64,000 bases of DNA from Kuschelorhynchus macadamiae (GCA_030620095.1 JAUTXW010001345.1:1759001-1823000); one strand, 5' to 3'. Shown: positions 1-60,479, counted from the first letter of the stretch. Numbers and translations: made by a program. The notes: a model not told the origin generated them from the sequence alone.

Positions 1-2054
1 TTTTTCAAAAGGGCCAGTCGGAAAATTTAGCAGAATCTGCCAAACATAAAGTAAGTTTTTCACAGTCTAAGCTTAGTGTCATTTCCATTAAAATATGGTC
101 CAATATTTCATAAAAAAGGGTTCTATACTTAGCCCTAATTTCTTCAGGTGAAAGCTTAGCAAGCTCACGTTTGTAATGATTTATTTCTGTAATAGAATTT
201 GCTCACGACAGCGCTTTATATTGGATATGTAAAAATAGTATGTCATTAAACACTAATGCCATAAACATGAATTCAAAATCGTTCATCTCACCTAAAAATC
301 CTCTCACAAGCCGGATTGATTTTTCATCAGATTTGCCACAGTTTGTAATAAATTCAAAGACGTATTTTAATTTATTCCAGTCTTGAACAATCACATATAG
401 TAACTTCGAGTTTGAAGACCAACGAGTTTCTATAATTGTTGGTATACGCCTCGTAGATGCAGATGTAAGAGCATACATTCGTTTGGCTGAGTGATGAAAA
501 AATGAGGGAATACCACTAAGACTTGCAAAAAAAAGTCGACATTTAGAAATATTTTTAAACTTTGCTGCATCATCAGGTTAAGACGATGCGCAAGACAATG
601 GACTAATACAGCCTGCGGCCCTTTTTCTTGTTTTTTTTTAAGGCCATTTAGATGGCCAGACATCACACTTGCGCCATCGTAACATTGCCCTGTTAATTTA
701 TGTTTATAGTCAAATTGGTCCAAAATTTGATCCAATAGAAAATATAAATTCTCCGACGTTCGATCGGAGCTGACATTATAAAATCCTAAGAATCTCTCGA
801 CTACTGAACCTTCTGAATTAACGTATCTTAAAATTATGGGGCACTGGGAGGTTTGCGTAATATCAGTGCTGTCATTTACTTGCACAGAAAAAAACTGTCT
901 TTTCATTATTTCTTTTTTACATGATCATTTAAATAATCAGAAATGCATTCAATTATTTCATTTTGAATAGTTTTCGAGTCACCAGTAAAAACATTTTTAA
1001 TTTTTTCGTGATGATCTTTTAGTTCTTGGGAACTTCTCGATATTAATAAACGTAAAAGATTTTTAAAATTCCCCCTCTTTATTGACTCGCTGCTCTCATC
1101 ATGGCCGCGAAAGACTAACTCTTGTTTTGCAAGGTACAAAACTGCGTCAATTACCCAGCACGTAAATAGTCTATTTAATCGGACGTTTTCGTTAAAATGT
1201 ATTTTATATAGTTTAGCATTTTCTTTTAAAGTGTCAGCTATAGTGCTTTGATTTTTTACAAATGTTTTTAGCATTAATTCGCATTTTAAATGCTCCACCG
1301 AGTCTTCATGTTTATGTAAAGACCTTCACATATTTAACATACCTGCAAATCCCTCCTTATTCCACACTGAATATTTATTGGAAACTAGTAAACAATGCCA
1401 GCAAAACAATTTTTGTAATATTTGACTATTACATAACCATTTGTACGCCGAAAACCAGGATGACCATTAAAACTCTGATCTTGTTCTTTCCAGCGATTAA
1501 ATGGAGTTTCCAACAAAATGCAAACCACATCCGTGATCGGATTCATCAATAATGTATATTAATAAGCCCGACACCAAATAAAGTTGTAACAACACCATAA
1601 AAAATATAACACAAAACAGTCAAGTAGACTGCAAAGGAACTAACCGGTTGCAGCGAAATCCGCGAAAATAAAAGTAAACAACCACCCCAAACTGAATGAC
1701 ACGTGGGTGTAGTGTACTGTGCTAGCAATTCACTGAGAGCGTTGTATAGCGCTGGTTAATATTATTCTTCTATGTGCTCGATGTCATCGCGAACGCGTTG
1801 TCATGGCAACGTAGTAGGAAAATCGTAAACTAAACATAGCACCTCCAGCAAAGTCGAAGCGGTTTGCGCCACTGTTATAGTTGTTACAATAAAATTCGAT
1901 TGAAAGTTTTAAAAAGACATGCCACCAACGGTCATGTAAAAACTTAAATTTTAAGAGATATATAATAAATATATTTAGATAAGTTAGATGTTTGCTTGTT
2001 TATTTTTCCTGGTGAAGTAGCACTTCACCTACTTCACCTGAATAGCCGCCACTG
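1..2054 (-). mobile_element. hAT-superfamily DNA transposon, right (5') part
   Basis: A hAT element read on the minus strand. Its 5' terminus is visible at 2054 as CAGTGGCGGCTATTCAGG, a typical hAT-style end starting CAGTG. The adjacent TATTATAC (2055-2062) would be one copy of an 8-bp target duplication. Just inside the end, 2011-2029 forms a perfect hairpin (GGTGAAGT, loop AGC, ACTTCACC) followed by another ACTTCACC-like word; such subterminal repeats are usual transposase-binding candidates. The other end lies left of the window, so TIR pairing and the target duplication cannot be verified. It sits downstream of the last visible ANAPC5 exon and probably separates it from the missing terminal exon. 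Confidence 0.7.
203..1500 (-). pseudogene. hAT transposase (ZMYM1-like/DUF4371 type), broken
   Basis: Three blocks, in minus-strand order, read as one ZMYM1-like hAT transposase. 1298-906 carries the TTF/DUF4371-type N-terminal part (KNQSTIADTLKENAKLY, RLNRLFTCWVIDAVL). 906-430 carries the catalytic core with VNDSTDITQ (first catalytic Asp region), GQCYDGASVMSG (second Asp region) and LVHCLAHRLNL. 478-203 carries TRWSSNSKLL and a C-terminal helix region. Upstream, 1500-1440 reads FNRWKEQDQSFNGHPGF, a decayed TTF-like segment. Reading-frame changes near 905 and 560 break the protein, so no intact transposase can be made from this copy. The C-terminal dimerisation domain would lie beyond base 1. 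The family assignment is firm; the exact subfamily is not. Confidence 0.8.
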
Positions 2055-2062
2055 TATTATAC

Positions 2063-2720
2063 AAGAAATAACAATACCACAAAAATATTTGATGGAATAG
2101 CATTAAAATTCTTACTTTATAAGTCAAGTAATTTTCCTTTAAACTGTGATGTTTTTAAAAAATATATTAAACATAATATAATAATACATTTATTTAAAAA
2201 TTCTATTTACAAAAAAATAGTAAATACCGTTCAATCACATACACAGAAATTAGGAAATCAAAGCTATGCTGTTATGGTAAAGAAATACAAAATTTTGTCC
2301 TGTTTTATAAACCAAAATTATGGTACCGCTATAATTACCACTTGTGATATTACCATGTCGAACCTTTTACCCTATATTTGTCAAAACCCTTTACCTAATA
2401 TTTGCTTGGTCAGTGTTACAAAACTCTATACAGGATTACTCCAAAATTACAACCTCATTTCTTCATTCTTTATTTGGTATAATTAGATTTCTTTTAAATT
2501 TGACCATGCTCAAGAGAGAACAGGTGAAATTTAATTTAAATGACAAAATATGAGTTAATTTGCTAAATTGAGTTATGTAATGTCTTCTTTTTGCGAAAAG
2601 ATCGAAAATATCACATTAAACTATACGTTGTGCATCGTTACATAGGTCACAAAAGATACATACGGCTTCTATCTGAATTTAAACATTATTGCTGATAACC
2701 GAAACGACATATTTACTTAC
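2063..2720. other. ANAPC5 downstream intron/flank, nothing recognised
   Basis: AT-rich sequence between the hAT end and ANAPC5 exon 10. I looked on the minus strand for the expected 30-40 residue C-terminal exon of APC5 and found none. The read-through past the exon 10 donor meets stops. The short plus-strand frames around 2274-2553 have no family features and look like chance. Confidence 0.6.
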
Positions 2721-38440
<35,720 letters not shown>

Positions 38441-38560
38441 TTTGTAATTTGATTAACAATTATCCCGATCCAATACAAAATAATATATCATCTCATAACT
38501 TCCTTCGTTTATTTTTTCGTTTGATGTTTGAGGATTGTGGTTAGGGTTAGGATTTCTTTT
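38441..38560. promoter_or_regulatory. Presumed ANAPC5 promoter side of the divergent intergenic region
   Basis: Sequence immediately upstream of the ANAPC5 start. I see no confident TATA or initiator motif. Its role is inferred from position only: ANAPC5 and the gene at 43391 run in opposite directions from this 5-kb interval. Confidence 0.3.
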
Positions 38561-39950
38561 CTTCTTTTTTTTCTTAAGTTTATTTACATTGGTTTCTGTT
38601 AGACATGATTTGTCAGCTCATTCCGACAGCGACTAATGTATAGCCTGATTCGTAATTCTTTCCTAGTCACTCTTTTACAATGCTGTGAATAATGTATTAC
38701 TCTTTCATTTTTATCTTCAGTAATACTGGTAATTATTAACTTTTTTTATATTAATGGCGTTTTTGATACTTTTTGAAAGATTTTTATAATCTGAGGTTAT
38801 GCAAGCCTATCTGCAAAAACCCAATTAAATTATTAATGCGCTTTACCAAGGCGTACCTTACGTAGTTCTTTGAAACAGTTTCTAAACCTTTTTTTACTGA
38901 ATCTGTATTCTTAATGTAATCTCGTAGATTGCAGTACACTTTTTTATTCTCGTAAATTCCCGGCGCCTGAATGCTCCGGCGGTTTTTAAATATTAGAAAA
39001 GCCGTATCTAGAGAAAATAGAAAAGTTAAGCATCAGAAGTCGTACAATAGAGGTGTCATCGGCAAAAAGGAAGGAAATTGCTAGAAATTCTTATACGCAA
39101 CAGATCGCAATGACCACAGTTTGAGTGCGACCAGAAAGGTATGACTTAAAACGGTTCAGAGAATTACCCCTAAACCCATACTGTGAGATTTTCAAGAACA
39201 ATCTTGAACACCACACAGTTGAACGCTTTAGCTAGATTACAGATACTTCCGATGTCGACACTTGGCGATTTAAATTAGTTTACGGCATCATGAGTTTTTT
39301 TAGAAGTTTGAAAGCCGAACTCATTTAAAGTAATAAGGTTAAATGATTCGAAACAACAACAGACTCTCGTCTTAAATGCTCTTTCAGTTGTCTTTTACAA
39401 AGAAGAAAACAGGGAAATAGGAATACGTTACCCTTATGCAATGGTATAATGCGGACTTTAAACAGAACGGAAAAACTGCAAGTCATTAATCACTCCAGCC
39501 AACGCCTCCATCTCAGTCAGGTAACTTCAGAAGTACCTCTATGGAGGTTCTATCCTCCCCATAGTACTTCCTATTTTTAAACTCACGCGGGCAAAGTCGT
39601 AATTCGTTCAAGTTGTAAATGACCCAGACATGGAAAATCCACTCATGTATGAAACAGAACCGATGGGGGCAAGTTTTGCGTTAACTTGCCTGCAATATTA
39701 CAATAATAATTGTTTAGTACGTCTGGATCCAATTCAAAAATGGATTCCCTGCGGATAGATATAATACGGAGGTCATTAATAACTGCCAAAATTTCTATTT
39801 GTCCGTTGTTTGCAGGGCTTGGCCTATTATTAAAATGCACATTTTTAGCTTTTTTGAAGATTGTTCGGTAAATTTGACAATAATTATTTGAATAGTTGAT
39901 ACAATTTGTATTGTCAAAAAATTGTTTGAGATAGTTAAGAGATCTCAACT
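38560..39950 (-). pseudogene. LINE relic J, heavily decayed
   Basis: Minus strand. 39948-39643 reads like a LINE linker before the RT (FDNTNCINYSNNYCQIYRTI, ELDPDVLNNYYCNIAGKL). 39600-39060 is a wrecked RT with a NLAKAFNCVVFKIV-like block A (about 39235-39190). 39000-38740 resembles a LINE C-terminus (YENKKVYCNLRDYI). Stops are frequent. Confidence 0.55.
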
Positions 39951-40250
39951 TTCCTGCTGATATTCTTATATAGATGATAATACTTCTTAATATTCTGGAT
40001 AGGACGAGATTAGCTTTTTTTAGTTTTTGGTTTTAGCTAGCGCCGCGGGACGGACAGTTTGTCAACTAGAACATTGTGTAAAGCTACAAATGTTTCTGCC
40101 TGCACGTAGACGGCCCCGTACACGCGTAGTTTTAATTATGTGTAATTTAATATTTAAAGTACAACATATTACTTTGTGGTCTGATAGACCAGCATTTACA
40201 ACCTAACACGAATATTATTATTTGGGTATTCATTATGGTATTCACTAAAC

Positions 40251-40490
40251 CCGTTCTGTCGGACTTGCATTATCTTTATTATTTTAGTTTTACAACGTTC
40301 CGAATTTTAACTAGCTTCAACCGTTTTCAAAGGTAAACTAAATGCTAACTCTAAAGCTACGGGTTTATAGTAATATTATAGAATTAGCATTTAGTTTATA
40401 CCTGAAATCGTTTGGAGATAGTTACCATTCGGAACGTTGTGAAACAAAATAATAAAGACAATGGAAGTCCGACAGAAAGGGTTTAGTGAA
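40251..40490. mobile_element. Foldback/MITE-like palindrome, 240 bp
   Basis: Left arm TTCACTAAACCCGTTCTGTC ... ACAACGTTCCGAA ... AAACTAAATGCTAA and right arm, its reverse complement (TTAGCATTTAGTTTATACC ... TTCGGAACGTTGT ... GGGTTTAGTGAA). Arms are about 110 bp with few differences around an AT-rich centre near 40371. Non-coding. Target duplications not evident. Confidence 0.8.
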
Positions 40491-41860
40491 CATTCTACAT
40501 TGTCTACCACCTTCAAACAAATGTATTAGAGTAATTAAACAGGATAACGACACCTGGCCGATTTTAACAATTTTTAGTACGCCAGGAGCTTTTGCGGCGT
40601 TTATAACGAATCCGAAGTCATATTTTTTAGGCAACCTTTTCTTTCAGAGATATTTGCCATCAAAATCTTATAATACTAATCTTATAGTTAGTTGGATCCG
40701 TCCCATTATGTTAGTACCAGGTTTATCAATAAAACCATATTTGCCAATAAAACGCAACGTCGTTGAAAAACATAACTTTGAATTCGTAATCAGCGGCCCA
40801 AAAAATCTACTGGGTGTACTAAAAATCTGTCATTTTGGTAAATAAAATTTTACTTTTAAATTTGCTCACTTATGATGTGAGGGATTCATAAATATTATGT
40901 TAGTTTTACTAAAGGTCCGCATATAGACAGATTTTTTATGTTATATTAGGTAATTTTTTAAAAAGGTTTAAGGTTTAAGGTTTAAGGTTTTATTCTCTAC
41001 TGACGTCTGACGTCAGCAGAAAATGATCTACCACACAACAGAGAGACGAAGACAATGTCGATTACCGTTGCTGCTTAGTATTTTAGACAAAAAACTTCCA
41101 AATATACAATTGGACTAAATCCGCTTGGACTTTCACCAGTCACATCACTTTAAAATGTGCGCGTATTTCAAATCTGATTTTCTATGATTTGAGGTGTGAT
41201 TTTTCGACTTTAATGATGGTTTAAAACTTTAATAATGATTTTATCGACGAACTTAAGCTAACCTTACGCGGACGGGGAGATTCACCTAACAAGGTAGACT
41301 ACGTTAAAAAAAAATCCTTTTTTAATATACTTGAAATTTTGTTTTACTTTATAGCAAACCTATCCAATCCTAACCTAAAATATTTCGCATTTTTATTAAT
41401 TATAAAATAAAAAAAAAGTCATACACTTGAACGGTAGTTTTGAAGTGCCGTAGTGCCGCATGCATCCCTAACGGCCGCCTTTTAACTAAACTATAGTAAT
41501 AGTTCTTAAACAAGATACTGGCTCATGATCCAAGAAAAGTAAAACCAAAAGAAAAATTGAAGAAGAGATGACTAGCAAAGGGTGGTCTAACCTCAGATGT
41601 TGTAGTGGTCAGAGTTTTTATATTTTCACTTTTTCTGGAAATTTTCGTTTATTTCTTTCCAAAAATTGTCTTCATGTTTATTGGGTGTTACATTTGTACT
41701 AATGTAGTTTTAAAAAATATTTTAAATAGTTTTTCTGGTTAAAAACTAGAATCCAGAAAAACTAGTAGTATGTTGGTGAGTATTCAAAACATTAAATTTT
41801 ATTTATGTTTTTTCAATTAATTTTGACTATTCATACAGACACATTAGATTAGAGTTGCTC
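40491..41860. other. Intergenic region, no gene recognised
   Basis: Contains an open plus-strand frame (40486-40845, 119 codons; KNLLGVLKICHFGK end) without domain features; its beginning overlaps the foldback, so it is probably chance or part of a larger non-autonomous element. A (GGTTTAA)4 run is at 40965-40991. The unidentified first exon of the plus-strand gene should lie somewhere here or just left. Confidence 0.45.
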
Positions 41861-42735
41861 AGCATATATACTGTATTCTGAGTATATAAGCAATACCCTC
41901 GGTATAGAGGGAACAAAGAATTACATTATTCCTGTCCCTCAGGACTTCGTCGTCTGTCCAAATATAAAAGATTGGTCTGTTAAAGGAATTTAATGTAGCT
42001 AAAAGTCGTTAAATGTTGTATGACTGGAATCAATTTTCACTAATTGTGAGGTGAATACCACTGACTGCCTTGAGAATTTGAGCAAATATCGACAAAGAAT
42101 ATTTGTTTATACAATTGTTTGGTTCGCAGCACTTTAGAGTATTGCTCAGTAATATGGTCACTCTTTTATGCTTGTCATGTAAATAGACTAGAACGAATTG
42201 AAAATAAGTTTGTTATATACTTACTGTATAAACACCATTTTCCATATCATAATATACCATATGATACCAGGCTTTTACTTTGTGGTTTTAAAAGACTGGA
42301 GCATCGACGCAGAAATGCTTATCTGTTATGTCTTTACAACTTTATTATTGGTTTTATTGATTGCAGTAATTTATTAGGCTTAGTGTTATTCTTTTCCATT
42401 AAGGTGTACGAGACAAGCTCAATTATTTTATGAACAACATCATAGAACCAACTATGGCCAAATTGCCTTCATTAACCGTTTAGTATGTAATTATAACAGC
42501 TTCTTTTTTGAGTTTGACATTTTTTCACTTAACCTATCTGGTTTAAAAAGAATGTTAAACAATTAGTAAATCCCTATAAAATTTCATTACCAATATACTG
42601 ACTTAAAATTTTGCTTGTGTTTATACATAATCACATACATTATTTAAGTAGGTTTTAATAGTAGTTTGTACCAATTAGAATGTTTCTTTCTGTAGTGTAC
42701 TTGATTGAATAAATAAATAAATAAATAAATGCCAA
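41860..42735 (+). pseudogene. LINE relic K, 3' end only
   Basis: Plus strand C-terminal RT region: MVRSTLEYCSVIWSLFY (42119), CHVNRLERIENKFVIYLLYK, FKRLEHRRRNAYLLCLYNF, ending near 42430, with further C-terminal remains (SHRTNYGQ-like) to about 42560. The 3' tail is (AAAT)n at 42707-42731. 5'-truncated insertion. Confidence 0.8.
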
Positions 42736-42739
42736 CAAA

Positions 42740-43080
42740 ATATTCAAGTAATGCCATTAGTTAGACATCTCGGTATGAACTGTTTTAGACTTCAGGTCTG
42801 TTAACTCAATTTCAACATTCTATATTTATAAAATTCACAATAAATATGAAATAGTGTTATAAAAACTCTAGATGAATGGGTCACAGAATATGTATACCAA
42901 AACATCACACTGCAAGAAGTAACTGACTGAACACAGGCAAAGTAAAAAACACACACACTGTTCACACTTACATCTTTTGGTAGGTATCTAATTGCATATC
43001 AGGTCCCACTCAGTTTTGACAGCCTGCATAGAATAAATCAAACCTTAGAAAATAGTTCAAATAGTTGAACTTCAGCAAGG
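42740..43080. other. Intergenic/intron, nothing recognised
   Basis: No coding or repeat signature noticed. Confidence 0.4.
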
Positions 43081-43335
43081 CACACCTATACTTGTCCCCT
43101 TTATAGCTGATCGAATTCTTTGCATCTGGGGTGCGTTACCATTTTTGAATGGAATCTCTACAAATACTACTGACATCGGCCTTCTAAATATAATTTAAGT
43201 TTTTGGTTTACATATCCTCTGAAGTTCATAGTCTCCATTTTCTCTGAAGTCCATAGTCACCAGTTTCTCCAAAAGCCTTCTGTGCAAAATGCAATCAAAT
43301 ACACAACTTAGATTGCAGGAGACTATAAGGGGATA
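43080..43335 (-). pseudogene. Small LINE RT fragment L
   Basis: Minus strand reads FDCILHRRLLEKL near 43310-43260, a decayed block A (compare FDxVxHxxLLxKL), then a short unrecognised stretch. About 80 codons with stops. Confidence 0.5.
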
Positions 43336-43390
43336 TTTCTTCTTATATAATTTGTTCATAATATTCATATAATGATTGATTTTCTTTTAG

Positions 43391-55945
<12,555 letters not shown>

Positions 55946-57100
55946 GTGAGTAGACAGGATTTATTTGGCTATAAGCACTTAGTTTAGTTTTGTTTTGAGC
56001 GAAACATTCCATATTAGTCCTTTCTCTATATGAAAAATTACTTACATTATTTGCTTTATCATCCTGATTTGCCATTTTTGATACATTACATTATTTTTTT
56101 ATTATGTTTATATTTTGACTTAGTGAATTTCTATCACAAAACTATAAAGGCTGCATTACACTCTCTGACCTTTGCACGAACTGTCATTTTAAAAGCTAGT
56201 TAGATTCGATCATTGTATTAAGTTTGGAAATTATATTTAACATTTTTGTTTTATCCTGCTTGAATCTGGTATTTTCCAGAGTAAAAAACTGTTCATGAAT
56301 CAATATTAAAACTAGATGGTTTTCAAATATGGTCCCTCAGTTTAATTGCTATGCATTATTTGCCATTCTGCTTTTCATAAATCCTGGTGGGATCAGTTAA
56401 GCAACTGGAAACTGACTGAACAACATAAAATGTATTGTTCCAAGCGTTGCATTAATGAAAAGTGACAATATTATGTTTTAAAAAAATTGAACAAGAAGGT
56501 AAACACATTAATGCCCTTCAGGATACCAAACATGCGTTCGAGCATGATATTTATGAAATGCAAGATAGATTCAAGGAGCTTCATTAAATCAATCATAAGC
56601 AAACTACAGTGTAAACTGCGTCGATATGTAACTGAGAAAAAACCAACGCCTCAGATGGAAACAAAGATTATTCAGATATTTGGAAATATTAATAAGATTT
56701 CTTGTGTTCACTCGTCTGTAGAAGCTGAATTTGACAATGTAAACATGTATGGGATTTCCTTCTGAATGTATTCAGAAAGAGATAGATGATCACTTGATTG
56801 AGGAGGAATTATTATTGTTTTATGTATATTATTCAGAGAGATAATTCAACTCAAACTGTAGTAATACTAAACTAATAGTAAGCAAAAACATTTGTGAGGT
56901 AATTGACTCGTCGGCGTTACAATACAAAAAAGTCCCAAATTGGTCTTAAAAAAAGAAAGAACAAACTCGGTTTTTGATAAAAACTGATCAACAAAACTCA
57001 TTTTCTGAAACTCTAAACAAAGCAAATCATTTCAGAGAATGTTTATTTGTTTACCAGCTTTATCAGAGGAGCTTCTTTGAAGCAAGAATCTCTTTATCAC
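55946..57100. other. Host gene 2 intron, nothing recognised
   Basis: A 92-codon frame at 56487-56765 and its neighbouring frame (EGKHINALQDTKHAFEHD) look faintly protein-like and may be a decayed TE or pseudogene, but I recognise no family. Confidence 0.4.
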
Positions 57101-57420
57101 TTACAACTTATTTCTAAGTGTACAAATTTAGTGATAGTGAGCCGTCAAGCTTTTCTTCAAATTTGTGAATTGGTATTAGCTCAACCCAGATTGAATTTTT
57201 CAGGAAATAATAAAGAATATACCATCAACCCCTGAAAAAAGCTTGTTTGGTAGATGCTCAACTATACCATAAATTTCAGAATCACTAAAATACCGGCAAC
57301 TTATATTAATATTTGGATTTGAATTGTAATCAGATACAGAAATATTATTATCGGTTTTGTAAACAGCTCAGAAAAGCTTGGTAAAATGATAAGCTATGTC
57401 TAAACTTCCTGAAACATCTG
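57100..57420 (-). pseudogene. LINE RT start fragment O
   Basis: Minus strand reads YFSDSEIYGIVEHLPNKLFS then GVDGI at about 57300-57205, the usual start of the LINE RT region (xGxDGIP), preceded by SGSLDIAYHFTKLF. Further RT motifs are lost. Confidence 0.5.
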
Positions 57421-58385
57421 TAGCATGTAAAAACATGATTGATGGTACATTGCTGTTTATCCATGTATACCTAAGCGTTCAACAAAAGACTCTCATTTTT
57501 ATTTTGGACAGCGAATTTAGTTCATAGGTAATACTATTTATTATTTAGAGACAAAAAGGTTTCAAAGAATTTTCCTTTATCCAAAGTTATAAGATTTATG
57601 CAGGATAAAACTTCAACTTTATGATAACTAACAAAATTTATAGTAAATTAGATATCACTAATGAAACTTACAAAGTTTTCATAACTTCCAAAAAGGGATT
57701 CTGACAATTTTTGAAACAAAGCCTAACATTTAGACATAGTAATTAAAATTCACTTTCTCATTAAACCATACTTCTAAATATTTTATTAACCTTTCTTATC
57801 TTGTTTATATTAAAAAATGTTGGATATCCAGAAACTGTCGAAAAAACATTTTTTTAATGTTTAGTTAAATGTTATTTGAGGCCATTCCCACAGGGATCCA
57901 CATTTGTCTATAAATCTAGACTATCCTGTTTGTTCTTAACTCTATATAATTCTAAATCTTCAGCATAAAAACTTGCTTAGAGAACATACAACCTGCTGAA
58001 GAATCCATTAGAACTCTGTTTTGCCCTACTGGTTAGATCTAACAGTAAAACATTTTCTAGATATTTTTCTTCCGAGCTTAGAACAAGGAAAAAAAGATAG
58101 TGCATAAGTTATATAATCATCAATCATACAATCAAATAGTTTCCCTGACTACCAATGTTTTTCAAATCTATAATCAATCTGTAGAAATATGTCTATAAAG
58201 TGAAATGAATGATTATTATATAAAATCCTTAGAAAATACCTTTGCAAGTAGAAGCAAAGATTTTTAGAAATATGTTAATTCAAAGAGGAAAGCAACAAAA
58301 TATCACTTTTAATCAAGTTATTACAGATGATTCTCAACAACTTTGCAGATTTTTTTTCTCTAGGCAATAATGTACCAATATTAAC
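57420..58385. other. Host gene 2 intron, nothing firm
   Basis: AT-rich, possibly more of the LINE fragment O linker on the minus strand; no recognisable motif. Confidence 0.35.
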
Positions 58386-59040
58386 TGGTCTACTCTTAAA
58401 AATGGTGATCATTCGTTGAAAGCTATCAACCAATATCCAAGTAATCAGTCAGTAATTCCAGACATTTTTGAAAGCATTGTTTCCAACAAGATTTCTATCT
58501 TTTTTCAACAATTGTTGTCAACAGATTAGTATGGTTGCATTAAATGCGTCAAAGTAAAATGTGTCAAAGAGCAACCAAAACAAACCTCTTGTGTATGAGG
58601 GATACCTGTCAGATGCTCCAGCTTTACAGAGTTGCCAGGTGGAAGTAATCTATACTGATTTCTCCAAATCGTTTGATAACGTCAGCAACAATATATTTAT
58701 CCATAAATTAAAGATGGCTGGAATTTATGGCAGTCTTTTAAATTGGTTTTCTTCCAACCTATCAAACCGTAAACAGTTTGTGAAAAAAAGAATTTGGTCT
58801 CATGAGATATCTTGGTCATCTTAGGTGTTCCTCAAGGAGCCCACTTAGCCCCACTATTCTTTAACTGTTTCATAAATTACTTAGAAAAGTCAGTATTTTT
58901 ATCAAATAATCTGCTTTACACAGATAATCTAAAAATGATTAGAACAGTTCTTCAAAGGACAGAATCAAACAATTTAGTTTTAAATATACAAAAATGTAAA
59001 GTATTAATTATTATTAATGTGTTGAATTAAAGATCGTTGT
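58385..59040 (+). pseudogene. LINE RT relic P
   Basis: Plus strand: LKNGDHS then INQYPS-type start near 58400, IPDIFESIVSNKISIFFQQL, a gap, VIYTDFSKSFDNVSNNIFIHKL (block A; 58645-58710), YGSLLNWFSSNLSNRKQF, then a shift, GVPQGAHLAPLFFNCFIN (58826-58880), LLYTDNLKM (mutated FADD) and NLVLNIQKCKV. Same style as LINE C and H. Confidence 0.75.
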
Positions 59041-59044
59041 ATGT

Positions 59045-60290
59045 TTCATCATACCATTTGAGTCAAAAATACTGGTTTACGTACGGCACATAAATCTTAA
59101 TGCTCGTTTTTGTAAGATGAACACACTTTTAAACAAATAGTCTGCACAAGCACCCCAGAAGCACGCACCATAGCGCAGGTGCGATTCAACAAGAGCCTAT
59201 TATCTTTTTTAGATAGTTGTAGAATGTGCTGTTTAAATTTAAGGTTTTGGTCAATATATACTCCCAAAAATGTATTCAGCTCAGTCCTTGCTATGGCCCG
59301 GTTATCAAGCATTACTTCTTAAAATTTGCTCAATTTTATTTGCGTCGAACCACTCTTTGATTTTAATGAAATCTATATTTACAATGTCCGCTAGTTCATC
59401 AGAATTACAATTGCGATTGTTCCACAATATTGTGGTATCGTCAGCAAATACTGTAAAGTTTCCAGATATATCCAACATTCTAAAACAGTAATGGTCCCAA
59501 AACAGACCCCTGTGGAACTCCCGCACGCATGTTTAAGTAACTCAGTTGCTCTTTATTAAATAAAACGTTCTGACTTCGGCCAGATAAATATGACGAGAGC
59601 CATATCTCCAGATCTCCCCCTAAAACCATACACCTCAAGTTTCCTCAGCAGTATTCCATGGTCTACATAGTTGAAAGCTTTAGTGAGATCACAGAATACT
59701 GTTGCAGCAGCCTCTCCATCATTCAGTCTCAGATACAACTTTCAAGGAAGGAAAACATTGCATCGCCTGTGTTCTTCCCAACCAAAAATCCAAATTAGCT
59801 TCGGAGTACAGACCGTTTCTAACCAAAAAACTAAGCACACCATTTTTTTCAAGTTTCTCAACAATTTTTGTTAATGGGGGCAAGGAAATCGGACGAAAAT
59901 GTGACGGTTCCTCTGAGTCGCCTTCCTTAAACAGAGGAATAACCATTGCTAGTTTGCGGCAATGAGGAAGCACTTCCTCGGAAAATGACGAATTTATTGC
60001 TTTCACTAGAGCATTCAATGCAGAATCTAACAATTTTAAAAATATTTGTATAGAAATTTTGTTCCACTCAGCAACATTTTTATTTTTAATTTCTGTAAAA
60101 ATCTCTTTTATTTCATATGTAGTGGTGAGATAGAGGTAAAACGTTTCTTGCACTGAAACTCTGTTAAGAAAAGCTAATGCGTCGTGTTTCTCAGATATGC
60201 AACTGTTAAGTTTGATGCTATTGAACAATAAAATTAATTGAATTTAGAAGGGATTATACTAGAGTCAACCAACTCAGCGTTACTCTCAGT
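59045..60290 (-). pseudogene. LINE RT relic Q
   Basis: Minus strand: KNKNVAEWNKISIQIFLKLL, LAMVIPLFKEGDSEEPSHFR then PISLPPLTKIVEKL (60000-59850); FCDLTKAFNYVDHGILLRKL (block A; 59700-59640); RGLFWDHYCF for the PQGS region; FTVFADDTTILW (catalytic, near 59450); TELNTFLGVYIDQNLKFKQH; ending near 59097. Frame breaks near 59730, 59540 and 59305. Tail to tail with relic P. Confidence 0.8.
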
Positions 60291-60479
60291 CAATTCACCA
60301 ACAATCTTCCAACATTCCTTCTGAATATTGCTCGACTTATTTATTCTATTAAATAAATACATATTTTTGCGACTCTAATAGTTTCTCTATAAATTTTACA
60401 ATAAGAATTGTAGAATAACATAAATATAGCACTAGTTTTTTCTGTTTATGTTTACTAGGTTTTGTTCTCAGAACTCTCA

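Noticed and set aside
1546..1728. 60-codon minus-strand frame inside the hAT element
   Set aside because: Out of frame with the transposase blocks and without features; non-coding 5' part of the element.
38517..38535. ATGTTTGAGGATTGTG followed by GTTAGG as a first exon of host gene 2
   Set aside because: It would join the 43391 exon in the wrong phase (GAC then TGA stop).
40486..40845. 119-codon plus-strand frame next to the foldback
   Set aside because: No domain, its start overlaps the foldback arm, and no splice or promoter support; probably chance.
40965..40991. (GGTTTAA)4 as a telomere-like repeat
   Set aside because: Four 7-bp units of low complexity; not the insect TTAGG unit and no context of telomeric sequence.
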